DNA of 64,000 nucleotides from Helichrysum umbraculigerum (lineage: Eukaryota > Streptophyta > Magnoliopsida > Asterales > Asteraceae): assembly GCA_949592205.1 (NCBI GenBank), contig CATIUR010000014.1:2106501-2170500 (forward strand), written 5' to 3'. This document shows, one piece after another, positions 1 to 9,457 of this stretch. The position numbers and the translations under genes are program-made. The number at the start of each line of letters is the position of its first letter. The stretch's first letter is position 1. The notes under the pieces were generated by a model. That model made no database searches. It worked only from the letters and a program-made list of their open reading frames with translations, and was not told the DNA's origin.

Positions 1-289
1 TATTTTAATTAAGTTATTTTATTATTTCTTTATTTTATAATTAAGTTTTATTTAATAAATCATTTCTTTTATAATTGTTTATCAATTGTTCGAACGGAAC
101 TAAAACGTCCCCACTTTTACTGCTTTAATTAATTGTAGCAATTTCCAATTTGTTGATATTGACATCCATTCCCTGTGTTCGACTCGGACTTACTAAACTA
201 TACTATATATGATCAGGTATTCTTGCCTGTGTTGTGTGTAGTAAGTTAGGTATTTTCCATTTTAAAACTAAAACCCCGTTTACACGACA
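1..289 (+). repeat. 3' part of the 5' LTR of Athila-like element G
   Basis: AT-rich sequence lies directly upstream of a tRNA-Asp primer site and ends in a plausible CA at 288-289. I infer that it is the R/U5 end of a 5' LTR. The LTR start is outside the window and no second copy is present here, so the boundary is not confirmed. Confidence 0.5.
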
Positions 290-298
290 TTAAGTTTT

Positions 299-315
299 TG
301 GCGCCGCTGCCGGTG
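299..315 (+). other. Primer binding site (tRNA-Asp type), element G
   Basis: TGGCGCCGCTGCCGGTG matches the complement of the plant tRNA-Asp 3' end (TGGCGCCGTTGCCGGGG) with two mismatches. This site is typical of Athila-clade Ty3/gypsy elements and fits the gag downstream. Confidence 0.85.
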
Positions 316-486
316 AGCGGTTTGTTTTAATTTGACAAATTGGAATTTGATCTGTGTATATTGTTATTTAAGTTCAGTTCTGTTTTATTTATTTTTCGAA
401 TTATATTTTTGTGTTTAGGGTTGATTAGTAAGTAATTCATTTAGAGTCTTGTTCTACTGATTCGGGAATTATATTGTAGGAAGTTT

Positions 487-1883
487 ATGACCCGATCAAG
501 GAATCCTCACCTCGCTGATCCTTTTGAAGATCCTGAAAGAGTTTTTCGTCAGAGAAGACGGTTTGCTTCTGTACCACCCAACTCAAGTTTACACCACAAC
601 CTTCCGTCGTATTTAGAAGGGGATTTTGGAGAGTATCTTCGGTCCTTATTCGAACCTCCGATCAATCAGGCAAACCCAAGAGACGCAATGGCAGAAGATA
701 TCGCCAAAATAACGCTCGAAGAGTATTCGAGTCGGATGCGTAATGACCGTGGCACTGGAGTAGTAAGGCCAGCGATTGCACAAGATGTAGAGTTTGAAAT
801 CAAGGGGCAGTTTCTCAAGGAGCTTAGGGAGAATCCTTTCCGAGGAGAAGAAAGGGAGGATGCTAATAATCATGTGGAGAAAATCGTTGAGATAGCTGAT
901 ATGTTCAACGTTCCTAACATCACACGCGATCAAGTTATGCTCAGGGTATTCCCAATCACACTCAAGGGAGCTGCAAAGAGATGGATTCAAAACGAGCCAG
1001 CTGGATCCATAACCACATGGGAAGACCTTCACACGAAGTTTCTGAAGATGTATTGTCCTCCTTCCAAAACTTCAAAGATGATTGACGAGATCAGAAATTT
1101 CAAGCAGGAAATGGATGAGTCACTACACCAAGCTTGGGAGAGATATAAGGACCTGATGCATAAGTGCCCGCAGCACGACCTGAACGATCAGCAAGTCGTG
1201 AGTATTTTCTATAAAGGAGTGGATCGTGCCACGAGACAGCAACTGGATTCCCAAGGGCCTATTCCCAAGAAAGTTCCTCGTGATGCTTTGACTGCCATTC
1301 GCGACCAAGCGAAACACTCTCAGTTATGGGATGATGGCACTTCTAGACGGAAGAGGTCTGTGAATGATGAAGATGGATTTGCAGCCATCACCGCTAAGCT
1401 AGATAACATGGGCAGAGATATCAAGAAGGTTACTGAGACTGTCCATGCTATCCAAGTGGGATGCGACAACTGTGGAGGAAGCCATTTAGTAAAGGATTGC
1501 CTCGAGACGCGAACGGGAGAACAGACTGAAGAAGTCAAGTATGGAGAAGCTCAAGCACCATATCGTCAGGGTGGTGGAAACTTTTTCAGAAGGCCATATC
1601 AAGATGGAGGGCGACCGCTTCGCCAAACTCAACCTGGATTTTTCACCAAGGAGCAGCCAGGTACCTCATCCTCAGACAAGCAAGCTAATTTAGAAGAAAT
1701 GATGGGTAAGTTTCTCACGTCCAATGAGAAATTCATTACGAGCTCTGGACAAAGAATGGATGCCACCAACGCTGCATTGAGAAACCAAGGAGCTGCGATT
1801 AAGCAGATTGAAGGGGATGTTTCCAACAAAGCCAAAGTTCTTCAAGAAAGATTCCCTGGGACCCTACCTGGATACACTGAGAC
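487..1883 (+). pseudogene. gag: Truncated Athila-like Ty3/gypsy gag (element G)
   Basis: The reading frame starts at the ATG at 487 and encodes about 465 residues of Gag, the structural protein that packages retrotransposon RNA. Residues about 100-260 form the retrotransposon gag domain: a run around 'LKGAAKRWIQ', then 'AGSITTWEDLHTKFL' and 'YCPPSKTSKM', all typical of Athila. A zinc-knuckle-like CX2CX3HX4C motif (CDNCGGSHLVKDC) lies near residue 327, and a Q/G/R-rich tail follows. Gag is cut at 1883 by the Tekay LTR. The open frame continues to 1956, but those last codons are LTR sequence read by chance. Protease and pol of this element are not in the window and would lie beyond the right edge if they still exist. 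Confidence 0.9.
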
Positions 1884-3110
1884 TGTGACACCCCCAAATT
1901 TAATGATTTGCGGAAGCTCGATTTGGGTGTCACTAATCAATATACAAAGCACATAAGATATATAATGAACGACCACTATATGCGTCGTTTTAAACTTGTA
2001 TTAATAAAGTAAACGTTTACATCAAAAATAATGTTACATTAGCTCGGTTCCTGAAATTGAGAGATTACATAGCATAATTACTTTTACAAAATATAATAAT
2101 GCAATCAAATCTCTAGTTGTATGTATGATGACTCGAGCTAAAAGTCCCTGCTTGTGCAGCCAACCTACTGCTGGGTACCTGTGATAAATACTAAAATGGG
2201 TCAACGAAAACGCTGGTGAGCTCACAGGTTTGTATGTCAATGTATAGTTGTAAGAACCGCAAGATTTATATTGAATTTAAAATGCAATTAAGTAAAATAA
2301 AAGTTATACAATCCATGAGCACATAGTCTGAGCTTAACTTGAGCGCTAGGTCCAATTAAGGAAACCTAACTGGTTTGCCTCCTACAAGTGTCTAAACCAC
2401 ACTCGTCTTCCCAAATGCTAATACATCCGTTTGACCGGTTAGTGCGTGCTAACCCGGATGAGGATTGTCAATCCCATATGATATCATATACTAACATTCA
2501 CGCTAAAATATTAGAGACTATGCTATAGAGGACTTTAAATTGATTAGCTTGAAACTCATGTAGTATTTGAAGGTTGGTACTTGCGTTCTACTTGTAAAAC
2601 AAAATAGAGCAGTAATATCACACCCCTAATTGTAAAATAGTGAAAATGGGGCTATGAAACTCACCTGAGTCTTGAAGTGTTTAATTTAATAAACTTGAAG
2701 TAATTAGCGGTGAATTGATGTCCAAGGACTTGAAACCTGAATGTGTTTACGACACTTGATTGTTATTAATTGTACCGGTATCTCGAAAGACTACCCTTGT
2801 AGTTGTTATACAACTATATATATGTCCAAATTACTACGATCTTTTTGATTGTATTGTTACAAGTTACTACGACTTGTTTGATTGAATTGATACAAGTTAC
2901 AACGACTTGTTTGGTTTTGAAGTATGTTTTGAAAACACGTACGGCCCGTTGGTGTTTGTTTGTAATAATAATCTCATCATTAAATTTTTGGTCTCGAAAC
3001 ATTATGCTTGAATAGTATGTTTCAATGTGTTTTAGAAGTCGTATCGCACAAGTATTTGAAATTGTGCAAGTTCAACACTTGGTGAGAAATGTGCTTACGG
3101 AATCTAAGTA

Positions 3111-3200
3111 CGGGGGTCCGGGGGCAGCGCCCCTGGTAGCGGGGTCCAAGGGGCGGCAGCCCCTGGCGGGGTCCAAGGGGCAGAGCCCCTGGCTGGGGTC
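3111..3200. repeat. GC-rich imperfect repeat block in the T LTR
   Basis: Short units such as GGGGCAGCGCCCCTGG, GGGGCGGCAGCCCCTGG and GGGGCAGAGCCCCTGG follow one another, each self-complementary around GGGGC...GCCCC. The block stands out in an otherwise AT-rich LTR. The same block at 23817-23899 is where T joins element X. Confidence 0.8.
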
Positions 3201-3342
3201 GAGCTGCCAGGTCAGCTTGGAAAATTTTTATTTCTACTATATTGCTTTAAGGAAAAACGCATCTGGACTTGAATTTGGGTGAAATCAAGTGATAAAATTT
3301 TGGTCTCGACACTTAGTAAAAAGTTGTAAATATTCTGTTTTA

Positions 3343-3630
3343 TGCGACACAATATGCGACATAATAATTTGTTATGCGACACAAGGGTTGTGTCGCATAA
3401 GTATGCGACACAATACCTATACGACACAAGGGTTGTGTCGCATAGGTTCGGAATGCTAAATCAATAGCGACATAGTGGTTGTGTCGTATAGAAATACGAC
3501 ATAGTTTGTGACATAGTATACGACACAATATTGTGTCGCATGAGTTGCGACACTAAAGGTTTGGTACGACACAAGATGCGACATAACGGCCAAAATACGA
3601 CATAGTATGCGACACAAGGCTTGTGTCGCA
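3343..3630. repeat. Dyad motif array (CGACACAA / TTGTGTCG) in the T LTR
   Basis: About twenty half-sites of (G/A)CGACA(C/T) occur in both orientations within 290 bp. Several are paired as CGACACAA-N3-TTGTGTCG (for example with GGG or GGC in the centre), giving perfect 8-bp arms. The right LTR of T is cut before this region, so only one copy is visible. Confidence 0.85.
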
Positions 3631-4560
3631 TTGAAGAACATCAGCCCAGAAACTTTCGACTGACGGGATTTTTAACCCCAAAAACCCAAATCAAACTCAT
3701 TTTTGGGTTATAAAACCTTGTTATATTACTAGTATTGGACATATATGAGTTATATAAACTATCATAACACAAAAACAAGTAGTAATTTGTTAGATCTAGG
3801 AGTTTTTGTAAAAATTCTTAAAATTGCAAATCGAAGAAGATGGAGTCCGAAAATGATGTTGATGCTTTTGTTATTCTTGTTCCCCTTGTAGTGGTGATTC
3901 CGAAAATGTGATTTTTGGTGTCGGTTTTGCAAGATCCGAAATTTTGGGGATTTTTGGTTGAGAGGTTTTTAGTGTGTGGGTGTTTTTGAAGAATGAAAAT
4001 GAAAGAAAAAAAAATAAAGGAGAGGTGGGGTGTAGGTGAAAGCCTCACCTCGCAGTCTCCGTCCCATGCTCCGCGTGGTGTTCGTTTTCTCCATCATTTA
4101 ACGTTAAATATTTATTTTATTTATTTGATTATCCGTTTTAAATTACAAATCATTATAAAAAGTTTTATCGTATTATTTTACCAATTATCTATTTATGGTA
4201 TATAAAATGAAATTCTTTTTATTTGTTTGTGCGTTTGTATTTTTTTATCGCGTATACATTAATTGGGTAATAAAATTTGGATACGAAATATCACAATAGA
4301 TAATATTCTTTAATAAACTTGAGTTATTAAATAATATTTGTATTACTTAATAAAATTGTTCACCAACGTTCGTATTTATTGTATCGAAATTCATTCGATT
4401 TGAAACTCGTACGATTTAAACAAACCGCAAAAATTGTGTAGATATATATTCAACAATATATATAATAATTGATACATTAATTAGCCTAACACAGAACTAA
4501 TTACATGTATTAAAACTTGATTAGGCACTAAATTCTAATCCTAAATTGACGGGTGTCACA

Positions 4561-4575
4561 TTCTCCCCCTGTTAG
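4561..4575 (-). other. Polypurine tract of T
   Basis: On the minus strand the sequence is CTAACAGGGGGAGAA, directly followed by the LTR start TGTGACACCC. This is the expected plus-strand primer for reverse transcription of T. Confidence 0.85.
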
Positions 4576-4594
4576 AAGAATTTCGTCTCGAAAT

Positions 4595-5295
4595 TTATGT
4601 TGAAGTCGTGTTTGATGTTGAGTCAGTGAAGAGTTGAGGATACTTGAGTCGCATTTGGTCTTCCCGTTCCCAGGTGAATTCCGGACCGCGCCGCGAATTC
4701 CACCTAACTTTGACGATGGGAATACGACTTTGTTTAAGTTGTTTGACCTCACGGTCCATGATTTCAGCGGGTTCCTCGACAAAGTGAAGTTTCTCGTCAA
4801 CTCGAATCTCATCGAGTGGAATGATAAGTGTCTCATCAGACACACACTTCTTCAGGGTTGAAACATGAAAAGTGGAATGCACGCTGCTGAGTTCGGATGG
4901 CAGCTGCACTCGATATGCCACTGGACCAATCCTCTCGAGGATCTCGAATGGTCCAATGTATCTGGGATTTAACTTCCCTCGTTTGCCAAATCGGATTACG
5001 CCTTTCCAAGGCGATACCTTAAGTAATACTCGGTCCCCAACTTGGAACTCGAGTGGTTTGCGTCTCACGTCAGCATAACTTTTCTGACGATCACGCGTGG
5101 CCTTGAGCTTGTTTTGAATTTCGACGATTCTCTCGGTCGTCTCGTGAATGATTTCTGGACCCGTGAGTTGGCTATCCCCAACTTCGGTCCAACAGATAGG
5201 TGACCGGCACTTACGACCGTACAGTGCCTCGAAAGGTGCAGCCTTAATGCTGGCATGATAACTGTTGTTGTACGAGAACTCGCACAATGTAGGTG
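4595..5295 (-). pseudogene. pol: Integrase C-terminus and chromodomain, element T
   Basis: The minus-strand frame encodes the end of the Ty3/gypsy integrase. It begins with 'FSYNNSYHASI', then 'PFEALYGRKCRSPICW', then the GPY-type segment 'GPFEILERIGPVAYRVQLP'. It closes with a chromodomain-like stretch around 'KVRWNSRRGPEFTWERE', which in chromoviruses is thought to steer integration to marked chromatin. It is out of frame with the upstream RT-integrase segment because a base is missing near 5295. The frame ends at 4595, 20 bp from the polypurine tract, which is normal for Tekay. Confidence 0.9.
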
Positions 5296-6987
5296 TTTTT
5301 CCCAGTTCACACCGAAGTCTACTACGCAGTCCCGTAGCATGTCTTCTAGCGTTTAAATAGTTCGTTCACTTTGGCCGTCGGTTTGAGGGTGATATGCGGT
5401 ACTCATATCAAGTCGAGTACCCAGGGATTTTTGAAGTGATTGCCAAAATTGTGAAGTTAAACGACTATCTCTATCGAAGATAATTGAGATTGGAATACTG
5501 TGTTTGGTCACGATTTCCTTCAGATAAATACCGGTGAAGCGTTCCATTTTGTCGGATTCTTTAATTGCTAGGAAGTGAGCAGACTTTGTGAGACGATCCA
5601 CGATCACCCAAATGGTATCGCAACCGCTCGAGGACTTGGGTAGTTTGGTTATGAAGTCCATAGCAATTTGTTCCCATTTCCATTCAGGAATACTGGGTTG
5701 TTGAAGTAAACCAGAAGGTTTTTGATATTCGATTTTGACCTTGGAGCAAGTAAGGCACTTGCTGACATAGGTGGCGATTTCAGCTTTCATGTTTGGCCAC
5801 CAGTAGAAGTGCTTGATACCGTGGTACATTTTATCAGATCCCGGATGGATAGAATATTTGGACTTGTGAGCTTCATCCATCACCAAGTCTCGTAGGTTCC
5901 CAAATTTAGGCAACCAGATTCGGTTTGAGAAATACCTAATCCCGTTAGGTTTGACTTCGAATTGTTTATCCATGCCCCGCAAGGCTTCATCCTTGACGTT
6001 TTCGTGTTTCAAGGCTTCGAGTTGAGCAGTGAGAATTTGAATGTTTAAATTGTTGTGAATGGTCATACTGAGGGCTCGGACCCGAAGTGGTTTCACTCGC
6101 TCTTTTCGACTGAGGGCGTCAGCAACAACATTTGCTTTGCCTGGATGATATTTGAGTTCGCAGTCGTAATCGGTAAGCAACTCGACCCATCGACGTTGCC
6201 TCATGTTGAGATCCTTCTGATCGAATATGTGTTGGAGACTTTTGTGGTCTGTAAAAATTGTGCACCTAGTGCCATAGAGGTAATGTCTCCAAATTTTAAG
6301 GGCGAAAACGACGGCTCCTAACTCGAGGTCGTGGGTGGTGTAATTCTTTTCATGAATCTTGAGCTGTCGTGAAGCATAAGCTATGACTTTGTCTCGTTGC
6401 ATAAGCACACAACCGAGACCTTGATGAGAAGCATCGCAGTATACCACGAATTCATCGGTGCCTTCGGGTAATGATAGAATGGGAGCACTGCAAAGCTTTT
6501 GCTTTAATAGTTGGAATGCCGACTCTTGTTTATCAGTCCAGTCAAACTTTTTGTCTTTCTGGGTCAGAGTCGTGAGTGGTAAGGCTATCTTGGAGAAATT
6601 TTCAATGAATCGTCGGTAGTACCCGACAAGACCCAAGAATTGGCGTACTTCGGTCAGAGTGGTGGGTGCTTGCCAGCCCTTGATAGCTTCAATTTTTGAT
6701 GGGTCAACGTGAATCCCCTGACTGTCAATCACATGACCAAGGAATTGAACTGTTTTTATCCAGAACTCACACTTAGAGAATTTGGCGTAAAGCTCTTCGT
6801 GTCTAAGTAGCTCTAGGATGGTTTTGAGGTGTTGCGCATGTTCTTGTTCGTTTCGTGAGTATATGAGAATGTCATCGATGAAGACAATGACAAACTTATC
6901 GAGATAAGGCTTGCACACCCGATTCATAAGGTCCATGAATACAGCCGGTGCGTTGGTTAGACCGAATGGCAACACTTGGAATTCGTA
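5296..6987 (-). pseudogene. pol: RT (C-terminal part), RNase H and integrase core, element T
   Basis: The segment begins at 'LPFGLTNAPAVFMDLMN' and contains the RT catalytic box 'FIDDILIYS'. The RNase H motif 'YCDASHQGLGCVLMQ' and 'DHKSLQHIF' follow. The integrase zinc domain ends in 'CLTCSKVK', and the catalytic core includes 'MDFITKLP', 'FDRDSRLTS' and 'DGQSERTI'. A stop codon (TAA, 5353-5355) interrupts the frame just after SERTI. The frame differs from both neighbours through single-base losses near 6988 and 5295. The enzyme would copy element RNA and insert the DNA, but T cannot make it as one protein. Confidence 0.92.
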
Positions 6988-7526
6988 ATCCCATAGCGGG
7001 TTTGGAAAGCGGTTTTCGGGATGTCGGCATCGCGAACACGCAATTGATGGTAACCGGATCGGAGATCAATTTTTGAATAACAACTCGATCCTTGAAGTTG
7101 GTCGAACAAATCATCGATTCGAGGTAATGGGTATCGGTTCTTGACGGTCAACTTGTTTAACTCTCGATAGTCTATACACATTCGGAAAGTGCCGTCTTTC
7201 TTTTTGACAAATAGGACCGGAGCTCCCCAAGGCGAAGAACTCGGCCTAATGAATCCTCTTTCCAGAAGTTCTTGTAATTGGGCTGACAACTCCTGAAGTT
7301 CGGATGGAGCTAAACGGTATGGTGCTTGTGCCACCGGCGCAGCACCCGGCACGAGATCAATTGAGAACTCAACCTGTCTTGGTGGTGGTAGACCAGGCAG
7401 TTCTTCAGGAAAGACTTCAGGAAAGTCTCGGACAATTGGCACCTCCTCAAGTCGCTTCTCCTCCGACTTTTTCTCCATGATGTGTGCGAGGATTGCGGGA
7501 TAGCCCTTTTTCAGAAATTTGCGGGT
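6988..7526 (-). pseudogene. pol: RT N-terminal part, element T
   Basis: The frame includes 'FPEVFPEELPGLPPPRQVEF' at the protease-RT linker, then 'SSSPWGAPVLFVKKKDGTFRMCIDYRELN' and 'RYPLPRIDDLFDQLQG', all hallmark RT motifs of Ty3/gypsy. It is in the same frame as the gag-protease segment at 7530-8495, separated only by one TAA at 7527-7529. It loses frame with the rest of RT at about 6988-6990. Confidence 0.92.
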
Positions 7527-8495
7527 TTAAAAGCAAGACATGATGTTGAGTCTCGTCCCACCGGTCTCCCCCTGTATGATTAAAGTTCCACCGGTGGCGA
7601 GAGGTATACGAATAACTTTGTCACCACAGATAATTTCAGCCCGATGCTTGGACAACCAGTCCATTCCAACAATGACATCGAAACTTCCTATCTTAACAGG
7701 CATGAGATCTATTGAGAAAATTTCGTCGGCTAGATTTAAAGTGAAATTAGGGATCACACTCTTGGTTTCCATAAGTTTACCGTTTGCAAGCTCTACAGTG
7801 AACTTAACATCTAAGGCAACTGGGGTGATGTCAAGTAGTGGGCAAAACTCATCGGAAATAAAACTTCTATCAGTGCCAGTATCAAACAGAATTGAAGCAG
7901 TTAAATTGTTGAGGAGGAACATACCCGTGACCACATTCGGGTCTTGACGGGCGTCCCCAGCTTTGAGCACGAAGGCTTTTCCTTTGACGTTGTTGTTGTT
8001 GTTCTTCCGTTTGGGACATGCATCCCTGAAATGTCCCGTCTCCCCGCATCCATAACAGGTTTTGGGTTGTTGGTTGTTATTTTGTGATTTAGGGGCTTGG
8101 CAATCTTTGGATGAATGCCCGTACCTCCTGCAGTTGTTGCAAGGAGATCTGCAAGGGTCATGGTGGTGGTAGTTACACTTGGAACAATATGGTCTGTCCC
8201 CAGTGTAGGTGCGTTTGGGTTCGGTGTTGGTGTTGTAAGCTTGGATGGTGTTGGACCTTTTGTTTTGGTGGTTGCTGTGGGATTCGGTGGATTTGCGTTT
8301 GTTGTTGTTGGATTTCTCGCGGCTGACCACCAGTGCCATGAGCTCATGTGCTAGCCTGATAGCACTTTCGGTGGTGGTTGGTTGTGATGAGGCGACACTT
8401 CCCTGGATGCACTCGGGAAGGCCTCGAATGTATTTCTTAACCCCCTTTTTCTCCGGTTCCACCAGACTAGGGCACAGGGACGCGTATTGCTAGAA
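7527..8495 (-). pseudogene. gag: Gag C-terminal half and protease, element T
   Basis: This continues the gag whose N-terminal half is at 20974-21465; W separates the two halves. It has an N/K-rich linker and the knuckles 'CNNCRRYGHSSKDC' and 'CYGCGETGHFRDAC' (both CX2CX4HX4C). The aspartic protease follows, with active-site triplet DTG in 'ILFDTGTDRSFIS' and the later 'VIVGMDWLSKH'. A TAG at 8490-8492 lies two codons after the W insertion site and a TAA closes the frame at 7527-7529, so both breaks add to the damage done by W. Confidence 0.92.
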
Positions 8496-8500
8496 CTTGA
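8496..8500. repeat. Target site duplication CTTGA, left of W
   Basis: CTTGA is repeated at 20974-20978 directly after W. Five bases is the usual Ty1/copia duplication, which shows that W is a complete insertion. Confidence 0.95.
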
Positions 8501-8876
8501 TGTTAGTACATGTTTAGTGTCTGTCAGTTGGTCTAGCTCGTAGTTTGTAATTAGAAATAGTATTTCTGACTCCTGCGACGTAGCGCACAACGTCGCAGGT
8601 GCGACGTCAGGTTTTGGGCCTGCGACGTAGCGTGCGACGTCGCAGGTGCCAGATTTTGTATAAAAACGTTTTATGTTTTCTGTTTTAGGGTTGACGAAAC
8701 CCTAAACGCAATTAGTCGAAATCTCTGTAATCTGACCGATTATTACTGAATATAATACGTTTCGTTTGATATTCATTGCGTATTGTTATTCGTGTGATTG
8801 TTTGATTAGTCAATTGTTGTTTCCGCCATCAATTGATTGACTCGGTTCGTGCTAGATCCAAGGTTAGGGACAAACA
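8501..8876 (+). repeat. 5' LTR of W
   Basis: It begins TGTTAGTACATG and ends GGGACAAACA (TG...CA). Compared with the 409-bp 3' LTR it lacks 33 bp between two copies of the 13-mer CCTGCGACGTAGC; the surviving copy is at 8619-8631. The U3 holds GCGACGT/ACGTCGC dyads. Confidence 0.95.
8659..8666 (+). promoter_or_regulatory. TATA box in the W 5' LTR
   Basis: TATAAAAA lies mid-LTR, just after the U3 dyads. It is the likely Pol II core promoter of the element; transcription would start about 30 bp downstream. Confidence 0.7.
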
Positions 8877-8878
8877 AC

Positions 8879-8890
8879 TGGTATCAGAGC
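8879..8890 (+). other. Primer binding site (tRNA-iMet), W
   Basis: TGGTATCAGAGC, two bases after the LTR end, is the standard initiator-Met primer site of plant Ty1/copia elements. Confidence 0.95.
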
Positions 8891-9457
8891 AGTGAGGCTC
8901 GTTTTTGGCGATTCGGATCGAGTTTGGGTTTTAAAAGGACGTGATATTCGTGTGTTTTCGTGTTTATCACGTTTGTTTTGTGTTTTTACAGGTTTTCGAT
9001 CAGTATTATTGGGATTCTTGAAGGTTTCTGTCGTTCGAAATTCGTGGTTTTCGTTTAGGGTTAAAAATTCGTTTTTAGGGTTTTTGGCCGCTGTTCAGTG
9101 CGTTTTGCGACGTACCACTGCGACGTAAGCTGCGACGTCGCGTGCGACGTAGTGATTTGGACTTTAATTAGTCTGTGCGACGTCGTGTTGCGACGTAGTG
9201 TGATTCTGCGACGTCCTCTGCGACGTCATCTGCGACGTACCTCTCTACGTCGCATAGTGTGATTCTGCGACGTCCTCTGCGACGTCATCTGCGACGTACC
9301 TCTCAACGTCGCATATTTCTGATTCTTAATTGAATCCTTTGCTTGGTGCGACGTACCTATCAACGTCGCATAATCTTTGTGCGACGTACCCTTCTACGTC
9401 GCTAAGATCAGAATATTAATTTTTTTTTTAATTAAGAATTTTTTTTAAGTAATTAAA
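8891..9457 (+). other. Untranslated leader of W
   Basis: This 567-bp leader lies between primer site and gag ATG. The first 210 bp is T/G-rich with no clear feature. The second half is dominated by the ACGT dyad array (9107-9402). I see no conserved coding region in it. Confidence 0.8.
9107..9402. repeat. GCGACGT / ACGTCGC motif array in the W leader
   Basis: About 18 half-sites lie in 300 bp. Inverted pairs keep an 8-nt spacer (for example spacers ACCTCTCT, ACCTATCA, ACCCTTCT). Most direct copies are spaced by five bases, giving a 12-nt period. Positions 9199-9257 and 9258-9316 form a 59-bp tandem duplication. Confidence 0.93.

Larger units (their letters stand above)
1884..4560 (-). repeat. 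3' LTR of Tekay element T (2677 bp)
   Basis: The LTR is bounded by TGTGACACCC (read on the minus strand from 4560) and GGGTGTCACA (ending at 1884). It is next to a polypurine tract at 4561 and repeats the sequence at 22590-23899 with about 99% identity over the shared part. It contains a GC-rich block (3111-3200) and a dyad motif array (3343-3630). It holds no coding region; small open frames here are chance. Confidence 0.93.

Noticed and set aside
1884..1956. Continuation of the Athila gag frame past 1883
   Set aside because: The last codons are Tekay LTR sequence read through by chance; the gag ends at the insertion point.
3111..3200. rRNA or tRNA fragment in the GC-rich block
   Set aside because: Only short self-complementary GGGGC/GCCCC units; no cloverleaf and no conserved box sequences.
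3340..3641. Minus-strand open frames rich in cysteine and arginine in the T LTR
   Set aside because: They are translations of the CGACACAA dyad array in an LTR; low-complexity artefacts.
8111..8493. Plus-strand frames opposite the T gag
   Set aside because: Antisense shadows of the knuckle and N-rich coding region; no start context or homology.
9107..9402. CRISPR-like array of repeats and spacers
   Set aside because: Plant retrotransposon leader; units are 7-mers in both orientations, with no long constant repeats or unique long spacers.
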